Of a stretch of DNA of 64,000 bases, positions 18,492 through 30,618 are shown piece after piece. A program made the position numbers and the translations under genes. The DNA lies in assembly GCF_902702935.1 (NCBI RefSeq), contig NZ_LR738855.1:2170001-2234000 (forward strand). The letters are read 5' to 3'. Below the pieces are notes generated by a model that searched no databases, was not told where the DNA came from, and saw nothing but the letters and a program-made list of their open reading frames with translations. This stretch comes from Corynebacterium rouxii (GTDB taxonomy: Bacteria > Actinomycetota > Actinomycetes > Mycobacteriales > Mycobacteriaceae). The first letter of the stretch is position 1. Each line of letters starts with the position of its first letter.

Positions 18492-18820
18492 GTGTACATC
18501 TTTCATGAGGGGAACAAAACCACATCGCGCACAAAAACGATGGACGCGACGTGCATCATTTTATGTGTACCACGTTTACATCCTTTTCTACTTATTTGTT
18601 AGAAAATTAACTACATTCGGGGCTAAACAACGCTAAAACGTCCTATCTTCCGGAGTTTCCGGTGGTGGGCTGGGTGGGAAGTGGGTTGTTGTATCCACAA
18701 AACAAGAGCGCGAAACCACTACCGCGAAAACCTCCATGACGGGATTTCGAACTCACGAACACGAGAAACAACAGCACATACCCCACCCTTAGGGGTGTAG
18801 TTACACTCGAATGATGGACA
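18492..18820. other. Gene-free spacer before the IS3 remnant
   Basis: No convincing gene was found here. It holds the promoter side of the coiled-coil surface gene. It also contains a run with CGAACTC/GAACACGAG motifs (about 18745-18770) like those near 19750-19775 and in the 44341-44420 hairpin. No terminator is clear. Confidence 0.5.
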
Positions 18821-19665
18821 CTTGATAAGAAAGGTTGATCATCATCATGACGAAGAAGGGGTACATCGCAGAGTACCGACATCAGGCCGCCTAGTTGGTC
18901 ATCGACACCGACAATCCAATTACTGACGTTGCCCGCGAGCTAGGTTTCCATGCCGAACTATTAGGCAAAGTGGGTCTAAGCCAAATAAGAACGCACCGAA
19001 TCAAAACGAAGAACTGGGTCATGACCTAAAGTGGCAAGTTGGAGCGGCTTCGCAAAAGGTTACCGGGCTGAAAATTGCCAATGAGTTCATGCCAAAAGAA
19101 ACAGCCTTCTTCGCATCGAAGGTAAAACGCTTCGCATACATCCATATGATGGCAGTGAAGAAGCCACACAGCTGGGGCAACGACCAAAACATCCCCCTAG
19201 AGCGCATGGTCGTGCTAGTGCAGGTTTTTGGATACGGCTAGGCTCGGAGAAAGGAATATCTTGACAAGGCTGAAGGAGCTGACGAGAAGGTCGAATACCA
19301 GATGCGGCGCTGGGCCGACGGATATTGACATCTTGAGAGATGCCAGACAGACGGATCGGGCTCCAAGGATGATTAAGGTTTTGCGTTACTGAGATATTGA
19401 GATCATCGAGAAGACAGTGGCCGGAGCGACGTGACGGCTCGGTATTGAACGTATTTCGCCATGGTCATGGGACTGGCCACTACCACCCCTAGGGCATCGA
19501 CTCTTAATATCTCTGACCGTGTCAAATCGTTATTTGATACCGGTGTTCGTAACATGGTGTGGATGTCGGATATTACGTATCTATGAAGTCGGGAAAGCTG
19601 GCTGTATTTGTGCGTCTTATGCACCTGGTGCAGTGATCCGATAGCAGGGGCTGGTTGGTGGTGTG
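18821..19665 (+). mobile_element. Decayed IS3-family insertion sequence (orfA and orfB remnants)
   Basis: From ATG 18847 the reading is MTKKGYIAEYRHQAA, a stop (TAG), then LVIDTDNPITDVARELGF. This is the helix-turn-helix start of an IS3-family OrfA. Further on, MPKETAFFASKVKR matches the OrfA end. Around 19515-19665 DRVKSLFDTG, MVWMSDITYL, a stop, and SRESWLYLCVLCTW match the OrfB DDE core (typically DITYL-x-TGEGWLYL). Several stops and frameshifts make it inactive. It sits directly downstream of the rRNA operon, whose transcription runs toward it. No intact terminal repeats could be defined; TGGACACTTGATAAG near 18823 may be the left end. Confidence 0.82.
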
Positions 19666-19884
19666 TTTGGAACCTCCACCACGAATCCGTGATCACGAAA
19701 ACCCCACCACCACCCCACCCACACCCCAGCCCCGAGCATGGGTTTACGTAGTCTCGAATACGAGAACACGAAAAAACCAACCCACCCCTTACTGCGGGCA
19801 TAAAAAAAAAGGGGGGCGCACCCCACACACCCCACACACAAACACACCACCCGCACACCGCACACCCCCACACGTGTGGGTGCA
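19666..19884. other. Low-complexity spacer between IS remnant and rRNA terminator
   Basis: No gene was found. The stretch is rich in CCCACC/ACACCC and includes an A9G6 run at 19801-19815. It also repeats the CGAATACGAGAACACG motif seen elsewhere in the window. Apparent open frames are a by-product of the skewed composition. Confidence 0.5.
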
Positions 19885-19934
19885 CAAAAAAATGGTGTAG
19901 CAAGCAAAACACACTGCTTCTCTTGCTACACCAT
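19885..19934 (-). terminator. Rho-independent terminator of the rRNA operon
   Basis: On the minus strand TGGTGTAGCAAG and CTTGCTACACCA form a perfect 12-bp stem (19922-19933 with 19893-19904), followed by seven T. It lies about 25 bases after the 5S rRNA. Confidence 0.93.
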
Positions 19935-19958
19935 CAACTATCATTTTTTAAGTTTTAG

Positions 19959-20075
19959 GTTGGCGGCGACCTACTCTCCCACACCCTCCCAGGTGCAGTA
20001 CCATCAGCGCAATCGGGCTTAGCTTCCGGGTTCGGAAAGGGACCGGGCGTACCCCCGACACAATAACCACCAACA
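19959..20075 (-). rRNA. rrf: 5S ribosomal RNA
   Basis: The minus strand begins GTTGGTGGTTATTGTG and ends GTAGGTCGCCGCCAAC, whose ends pair. The internal CCGAACCCGGAAGCTAAG and GTACTGCACCTGGGAGGG segments are 5S hallmarks. It is the last gene of the rRNA operon. Confidence 0.95.
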
Positions 20076-20216
20076 CACACAACCAACCACCCACACGAAG
20101 AAGGCGTGTCATGCCAGACACTGCACAGCAGACGCGAGAAACACTTCTACACCTTCACTATCACCCAACAGGTGACACGCTCAATAATGCTATATTTTTT
20201 TTGCTCGTTACACACA

Positions 20217-23287
<3,071 letters not shown>

Positions 23288-23641
23288 ACGAATATAACAA
23301 ACAAAACACCAAGAACAATTAAAGAATAAAGATTACTCGCGTCCACTATACAGTTCTCACACAACACACCAACCACAAGACCCCATGACAGCACAAAACC
23401 AGCACACAACCAGCCACACCACACGAAACCACGAGTGATCAACCAGAACAACCACGTTGTCCCAGACACCCAACAGCGCACCAACACACAAACCTTAAGA
23501 AAAAAACACACAACAACACAACACACACAACAACCATGACACCCCACACCACACAGTGCAGAAAAAAACCATCACAGGTCACACGCATCCACCCGGATAA
23601 AAAAACAAAACAGGTAACAACTGTCACCCAACAATAAAACT

Positions 23642-25170
<1,529 letters not shown>

Positions 25171-25497
25171 AAAAAAAATCAGTCAAAGACCAACCTTCAA
25201 GCTGGAACAAGCCCAACCAACTGGCTAAAAACCACCACAAACAACAATTGTTTGCAACTGGCAAAATAAAAAAATAATGATTTGCTCTATCAAACATGGT
25301 CACCATCCCTTGACGGGGAAAAAATAACAATGACCACCAATACAACAATTCACAACAACCACAAATGTTATTTACAAGCCATGGCACACTTGCCGGCCGT
25401 ATGACACATCATGCCTGTTATCATTGCATGTATCTTTTTCTTAGAATCCAACCCCCACCCACGATCAATCAAGGATGGGAATCAAAAGTACATTGGC

Positions 25498-25522
25498 ACA
25501 CTATTGAGTTCTCAAACAACAC
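25498..25522 (-). promoter_or_regulatory. rRNA leader processing/antitermination element
   Basis: On the minus strand TTGTTTGAGAACTCAATAGT matches the conserved actinobacterial rRNA leader motif found between the promoters and the mature 16S, used in RNase III processing and antitermination. It lies about 330 bases upstream of the 16S 5' end. Confidence 0.7.
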
Positions 25523-25657
25523 AATCACACCACCACACACCACCATAAAAACAACGATGCCCAGTGAAGAATTACTTGTATTTTTGTCTACCAGCTTGTT
25601 TTCCTCCCGCCTACTCTCACCTCGTGAGGGGCGGTGTCGGTCGCGGCGACTCACATA

Positions 25658-25686
25658 AATGTACACACCACAACCTGTTGACACAA
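25658..25686 (-). promoter_or_regulatory. Candidate rRNA operon promoter
   Basis: The minus strand reads TTGTGT, 17 bases, TACATT. This is the best -35/-10 pair upstream of the leader element and about 490 bases before the 16S. Further promoters between here and purL are possible. Confidence 0.4.
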
Positions 25687-25810
25687 CCCCGCAGGTCACA
25701 ACGGGTTTTTAACACCAGCCATAGTGCCACACTGTGAAGGAAGCGTCGATAAGCGAATAATCACATGAAAACCGGACTGGTTATAACAGGCGCTGGGTTT
25801 ATCGCGGCCG

Positions 25811-25838
25811 TGACTTAGACTTTGCGTAGTTCTATATA
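25811..25838 (+). promoter_or_regulatory. Candidate purL promoter
   Basis: TGACTT and TATATA are separated by 16 bases and end about 40 bases before the purL ATG. I saw no PurR box or riboswitch in this spacer. Confidence 0.4.
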
Positions 25839-25877
25839 GGCATTCGAGGAACCCCTACTGAAAGGTGCACCATCGTT

Positions 25878-28800
25878 ATGGACGCGCGTCTTGCCATTCG
25901 CCGCTCACCCGACTTCCGCGACGAGGAGCGCGCACTACTGCGTTCCCTCAACAATCTAGAGGGCGTCGAACTCACTGACGCCCAGATCATCAATGTCTAC
26001 GACGTCTTCGACGCGACCGAAGCGGACATCGCTGCCCTGACTAACTCCGTAGTCAGCGACGCCAAGGTCGACACCGTGCTCACCACGGCTGAGCTCGACA
26101 CCATCGTCAAACAAGCACCAGCTCATCTCGCAGTCGAACCACTACCTGGCCAATACGACCAACGTGCCGACGCAGCCGAACAGGCACTTCGCCTACTCAA
26201 CCCTGACACCAACGCCCGAGTCACCTCCGGCGAGGTCTATATCTTGAGTGACGTTTCAGAAGAAGCCTTCGCAAACATCCGCGATTACCTGATCAACCCA
26301 GTTGAAGCAGGAGAAAAGAACCTCGATGTACTGCGAGCACCATCCATGGGCGACATCGCCCCACTCAAGCAGTACCCAGACTTCCTTGAACTCGACGACA
26401 ACGGCCTCGGCGCCCTGCTCACCAGCGAAGGCATGGCCATGAGCTTGGCAGACCTGAAGCTTATCCAGGAATACTTCCGCACCGAAGGCCGCACCCCCAC
26501 CGAGGTGGAACTCGCAGCACTGGACACCTACTGGTCCGATCACTGCCGCCACACCACCTTTAATACTGAACTGACGGAGATCATCAACTCCAGTAGTCGT
26601 TACGGTGCACAGCTCGACCGCGCACTCAAGCGTTACGACGAACTCCGCGAGGCCAACGGTCGCACCCATAAGCCACGCACACTCATGGACTTGGGCACCA
26701 TCATGGGCCGTGAGCTGCGTCGCAACGGAACCATGACCGATCAAGAAGTCAGCGAAGAAATCAACGCCTGCTCCGTATACGTTGACGTGGACACCCCAGA
26801 AGGCGACAAGCCTTGGCTGCTGATGTTCAAAAACGAAACCCACAACCACCCCACCGAAATCGAACCATTTGGTGGCGCATCCACCTGCCTCGGTGGCGCA
26901 ATCCGCGACCCACTATCCGGTCGCTCTTGGGTTTACCAAGCAATGCGCATCTCCGGCGCCGGTGACATCAACACCCCACGCACCGAAACAATCGACGGCA
27001 AACTCCCGCAGGCAGACATCAGTGCCCGCGCAACCCACGGCTACTCCAGCTACGGCAACCAGATCGGTCTGGCAACCACCAGCGTCCGCGAACTGATTCA
27101 CCCAGGTTACGTCGCCAAACGCATGGAACTCGGCGCCGTAGTGGCAGCCGCACCACAAGAAAACGTCAAGCGCCTAGAGCCACAACCAGGCGACGTCGTG
27201 ATCATCCTCGGTGGCCGCACCGGCCGCGACGGCGTCGGCGGAGCCACCGGCTCCTCCAAGGCACACGACGAAGAGTCCCTCGCACGCTCAGGTGCAGAAG
27301 TCCAAAAGGGCAACCCCGTCAACGAGCGCAAGATCCAACGCCTGTTCCGCCGACCAGAAATCGCCCAAATGATCGTGCGCTGTAACGACTTCGGCGCAGG
27401 TGGCGTGTCCGTCGCCGTCGGCGAACTCACCGACAGCATCGACATCCACCTCGATCGCGTACCACTGAAATACGCAGGCCTCAACGCCCGCGAAATCGCC
27501 ATCTCCGAATCCCAAGAACGCATGGCAGTAGTCGTGCGCCCAGAAGACGCAGCCGCCTTCATTGAAGCAGCCGCAACCGAAAACATTGAGGCCGTAGAAC
27601 TCGCCACCGTCACCGACAGCGGACGCCTACGCATGTTCCTCGGCGAGGACGTAGTTCTCGACCTCTCCCGCGAATTCCTCGAAACCAACGGCGCAGCACG
27701 CTCCCAGAGCGTAGAAATGCGCGATGCAGGAGACGTCGAAAAGCCTGCTCAGCCGGCAACCGTCCTCGAATCCTTGACCCGCCACGGCTCCCAAGAAGGC
27801 ATGGTCGAACAATTCGACGCCACCGTGGGACGCTCCACCGTACTCATGCCATACGGCGGCCGCACCCAAAAGACCGACGAACTCGCATCCGTACAAACCT
27901 TCCCAGTACCCGGCGGATCCCACACCGCATCCGTGATGACCTACGGATTCAGCCCCGAGCTTGCCGACGTCTCCCCGTACCTCATGGGCTCCTACTCCGT
28001 CGTCGAAGCACTCAGCCGACTCGTCGCCACCGGTGCCGACGCCCGCGGCGCATGGCTGTCCGTCCAAGAATACTTCCAACGCCTCGACCAAAAACCAGAA
28101 CTCTGGGGCGAAGTAACCCAGGCACTCTTGGGCCTCCTCGAAGCACAAGATGCCTTCGACGTAGCAGCCATCGGCGGCAAAGATTCCATGAGCGGCACCT
28201 ACGGCGATGACCTGCACGTTCCTGCAACACTGGTCACCTTCGCCGTCGCTACCATGGACGCACGACGCACCCTCAGCGCCGCTATCCCAGACGGCGAATT
28301 CGACGTCTATCACCTCGCCCACACCCCACTGGAAACCGGCGAAGCCAACTACGAACAACTCCGCGCCAACTTCGACGCCTTCCATAAGGCTGCCGCCGCC
28401 GGCACCATCGCAGCAGCTTCCCCCATCATCCCAGGCGGACTCGGTGCCACCATCGTGAACATGCTGCTCGGCAACGAGCTCGGATTCCAAGGCACCGCCA
28501 CCACCGACGCAGCCCTCGGCGGCCTCGTATTCGCGGTACCTACCGGCACCACGGTCGAGCTTGACGACGCCCAGCTCATCGGCCACACCAACCCATCCGG
28601 CGAGATCACCTTCGGCGAAGAAACCTTCACCATCGCCCAAGCACTCGACACCCTAGAGCGCGACTACCGCGAGGTCTACCCACTCAACGTGACCACCGCA
28701 GACGTAGCTGCTCTCCCAGAGTTTGCAACCGCTCTTTCCAAGGCAGACTCGGATACTGCAGAAGCCAACGCCTCCGCCGGTGACAAGGCCGTACACGTGT

Positions 28801-29585
28801 TGCTTCCAGTATTCCCAGGTACTAACTCCGAATACGACATGGCAGAGGCCTTCGAAGCGGCAGGTGCCACCACCGAATTCCACATCATCCGAAACCTCAA
28901 CTCGGAGATGCTGGCTGCTGACACAGAAGCATTTATCACCAAACTGCAGTCCGCCAACATCCTGGCGTTCTCCGGTGGCTTCTCCCTCGGCGACGAACCA
29001 GACGGCTCCGCAAAATTCATGGCGGCCTTCCTACGTTCCGATGCTGTCGCCGCAGCAGTCAAGGACTTCGTCGCCGGCGACGGCCTCGTCCTCGGAATCT
29101 GCAACGGCTTCCAAGCTCTGGTCAAGAGCGGGTTCCTCCCGTATGGTGACCCCGCCAAGATGACCGCAGAATCTCCAACCTTGGCTCACAACCGCCAACT
29201 GCGACACGTCTCACGCATCGCCACCACTCGCGTCAGCTCTGTCGCATCCCCATGGCTGAGCACCTTTACCCTAGGCCAGCAGCACCTCATGCCGGTCTCC
29301 CACGGCGAAGGCCGCTTCGTGGTATCCGAAACGGAAGCTCAAGCACTCTTTAGCTCAGGTCAGGTGGCGTTCCAATACGTGGATGCCGAGGGCACCCCCA
29401 CCATGGAAGCACCTGCGAACCCCAACGGATCCAACTACGCCATCGAGGGCATCATTTCCCCAGATGGTCGCATCCTTGGCAAGATGGGTCACCCTGAGCG
29501 CTTCCGCGATGGCCTCATGCGCAACATCCCTGGCATGGAGGTCCAAGACATCTTTGCTAACGCGGTGAACTACTGCCGTAAGTAA
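25878..29585 (+). CDS. purL: Phosphoribosylformylglycinamidine synthase, single-chain large form
   Basis: The 1,235-residue protein converts FGAR plus glutamine and ATP to FGAM in purine synthesis. It contains all activities in one chain: an N-terminal PurS-like part (residues 1-190), and twin AIRS-like ATPase halves around 200-650 (FKNETHNHPTEIEPFGGAST, GAGGVSVAVGEL) and 650-940 (GGRTQKTDELASVQ, AAIGGKDSMSG). A C-terminal class I glutamine amidotransferase spans about 960-1235, with the catalytic Cys in LGICNGFQAL and the His in MGHPERF. Many actinobacteria, including C. glutamicum, instead use the three-gene PurS/PurQ/short PurL set, so this layout is noteworthy. A ribosome-like AAAGG stands before the ATG. 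A strong terminator follows. Confidence 0.95.
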   Translation: MDARLAIRRSPDFRDEERALLRSLNNLEGVELTDAQIINVYDVFDATEADIAALTNSVVSDAKVDTVLTTAELDTIVKQAPAHLAVEPLPGQYDQRADAAEQALRLLNPDTNARVTSGEVYILSDVSEEAFANIRDYLINPVEAGEKNLDVLRAPSMGDIAPLKQYPDFLELDDNGLGALLTSEGMAMSLADLKLIQEYFRTEGRTPTEVELAALDTYWSDHCRHTTFNTELTEIINSSSRYGAQLDRALKRYDELREANGRTHKPRTLMDLGTIMGRELRRNGTMTDQEVSEEINACSVYVDVDTPEGDKPWLLMFKNETHNHPTEIEPFGGASTCLGGAIRDPLSGRSWVYQAMRISGAGDINTPRTETIDGKLPQADISARATHGYSSYGNQIGLATTSVRELIHPGYVAKRMELGAVVAAAPQENVKRLEPQPGDVVIILGGRTGRDGVGGATGSSKAHDEESLARSGAEVQKGNPVNERKIQRLFRRPEIAQMIVRCNDFGAGGVSVAVGELTDSIDIHLDRVPLKYAGLNAREIAISESQERMAVVVRPEDAAAFIEAAATENIEAVELATVTDSGRLRMFLGEDVVLDLSREFLETNGAARSQSVEMRDAGDVEKPAQPATVLESLTRHGSQEGMVEQFDATVGRSTVLMPYGGRTQKTDELASVQTFPVPGGSHTASVMTYGFSPELADVSPYLMGSYSVVEALSRLVATGADARGAWLSVQEYFQRLDQKPELWGEVTQALLGLLEAQDAFDVAAIGGKDSMSGTYGDDLHVPATLVTFAVATMDARRTLSAAIPDGEFDVYHLAHTPLETGEANYEQLRANFDAFHKAAAAGTIAAASPIIPGGLGATIVNMLLGNELGFQGTATTDAALGGLVFAVPTGTTVELDDAQLIGHTNPSGEITFGEETFTIAQALDTLERDYREVYPLNVTTADVAALPEFATALSKADSDTAEANASAGDKAVHVLLPVFPGTNSEYDMAEAFEAAGATTEFHIIRNLNSEMLAADTEAFITKLQSANILAFSGGFSLGDEPDGSAKFMAAFLRSDAVAAAVKDFVAGDGLVLGICNGFQALVKSGFLPYGDPAKMTAESPTLAHNRQLRHVSRIATTRVSSVASPWLSTFTLGQQHLMPVSHGEGRFVVSETEAQALFSSGQVAFQYVDAEGTPTMEAPANPNGSNYAIEGIISPDGRILGKMGHPERFRDGLMRNIPGMEVQDIFANAVNYCRK

Positions 29586-29609
29586 TCAGCGCTAGCGCCG
29601 TCGATATTC

Positions 29610-29671
29610 ATCGGTCCGGCGAGTTGGACACCATTGTGGTGGTGCTACCTAACTCGCCGGACCGATTTTTC
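29610..29671 (+). terminator. Terminator of purL
   Basis: ATCGGTCCGGCGAGTT (29610-29625) and AACTCGCCGGACCGAT (29651-29666) form a perfect 16-bp stem, followed by TTTTTC. Confidence 0.95.
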
Positions 29672-29706
29672 TACTAGCGCAGGCCCACAATCTGGGCTAC
29701 GCATTC

Positions 29707-29910
29707 CCCTAGTGTGGCGCCCCGCTACGTGCAGCGTCGTGCCACTTGGCAGCTGCGGATTCATCAGCATGATCACTGACCTGCTTAATTAAGGTGACGG
29801 GGATCCCGAATTCCCGCGCCACTTTTACAACGGCATACTCTTCCATATCGCATAGTTAGGCCTGCTGAGCTAGGCGGTCGCGGGTGGCGGCGGCGATCAC
29901 GATGAGGGGA
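29707..29910 (-). pseudogene. Remnant of an MTA/SAH nucleosidase-like gene
   Basis: The minus strand reads ATRDRLAQQA, a TAA stop, then LCDMEEYAVVKVAREFG and IPVTLIKQVSDHADESAA before the frame ends in TAG. This matches the C-terminal region of methylthioadenosine/S-adenosylhomocysteine nucleosidases: the DMEgyAV ribose-binding motif and the IKqVSDhAde catalytic Asp motif. Nothing resembling the N-terminal two thirds is present. It would be part of methyl-cycle salvage, in keeping with the sulphur theme of the window, but is dead here. Confidence 0.8.
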
Positions 29911-30007
29911 GGCCGTTGCTTATGTCCATTCTTCTTATTGTGACACCCCTTGGTGGATGAGGTGCGAATAAATTACTAGACAGATCAGTACCTATCGGTA
30001 TAGATTT

Positions 30008-30027
30008 GACAGACAATTCAGTCTGTC
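30008..30027. promoter_or_regulatory. 20-bp palindromic operator before the FprA-like gene
   Basis: GACAGACAATTCAGTCTGTC contains CAGAC-N6-GTCTG, the same element as at 16670-16685. A weaker TAGAC-N6-GTACC lies at 29977-29992. Together they resemble tandem McbR-type boxes. The position, 30-50 bases before the ATG at 30057, suits repression. Confidence 0.6.
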
Positions 30028-30056
30028 AACGAAATATGAGCAGAAAGGGTACCTCG

Positions 30057-30545
30057 ATGGCTACACCACTCCACATCGCTGTCATCGGCGCAAACGCCGC
30101 CGGACTATACACCGCTGACCTGCTCATGCGCTGCCACAACAACCATCGCAACATCTACATCGACATCATCGACCCCGCCCCGGCACCAATAGGAATCAGC
30201 CCCTACGCACAAGCAACCATCACGCACCCGTTGCAATCAATTACAGGCTCAACCACCAAAGTCATCGGTGGTGTCACAGTTGGCGCCGACATTAGCCCCA
30301 TCGAACTCAGCTCCCGCTACGCAGCTGTGATCACCCCTGCCACGACCGATCTGGCAATCCAAGCACAAGTAGCCGCCGCGCTCACCGCCTTGCCGCAACC
30401 CGCCGTCGATCTGCCCAGCATCCTGCGGAAGCGATCAATCGTCCACACCGAATGGCGCCACAGCCTGCACCTTCCCACAGGTCGCAGCCTCGCCGACTGG
30501 CAACAAGCCCTAGCAACTGCCCACGGCGCACCCGTGTGCTTCTGA
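30057..30545 (+). CDS. Reduced FprA-like flavoprotein fragment (162 residues)
   Basis: Starting at ATG 30057 with an AGAAAGG site, the protein opens HIAVIGANAAGLYTADLL, an FAD dinucleotide-fold motif in which the usual GxGPAG has become GANAAG. It continues through PAPAPIGISPYAQ and KVIGGVTVGADISPIEL, parallel to the first 100 residues of ferredoxin-NADP reductase FprA. It then jumps to an FprA-like C-terminus, ILRKRSIVHTEWRHSLHL. The central NADP-binding portion is absent but the frame is open. Either it is a pseudogene that kept its frame or a small derived protein. The same operator type precedes the broken fprA at 16718. Enzymatic activity is unlikely. Confidence 0.65.
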   Translation: MATPLHIAVIGANAAGLYTADLLMRCHNNHRNIYIDIIDPAPAPIGISPYAQATITHPLQSITGSTTKVIGGVTVGADISPIELSSRYAAVITPATTDLAIQAQVAAALTALPQPAVDLPSILRKRSIVHTEWRHSLHLPTGRSLADWQQALATAHGAPVCF

Positions 30546-30618
30546 AATGTCATGGCCACCCTTTAAGGTTAGAAACGACAGTTGTACTGACTTCCTCAAA
30601 GGACCGTGATCACTCGCT

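Noticed and set aside
25441..25500. A tRNA or riboswitch upstream of purL
   Set aside because: No cloverleaf or known aptamer core could be formed; the segment is the leader of the rRNA operon on the other strand.
27627..28640. Long 337-codon open frame antisense to purL
   Set aside because: It is a shadow of high-GC codon use; its translation is Gly/Val/Glu-rich without domain features.
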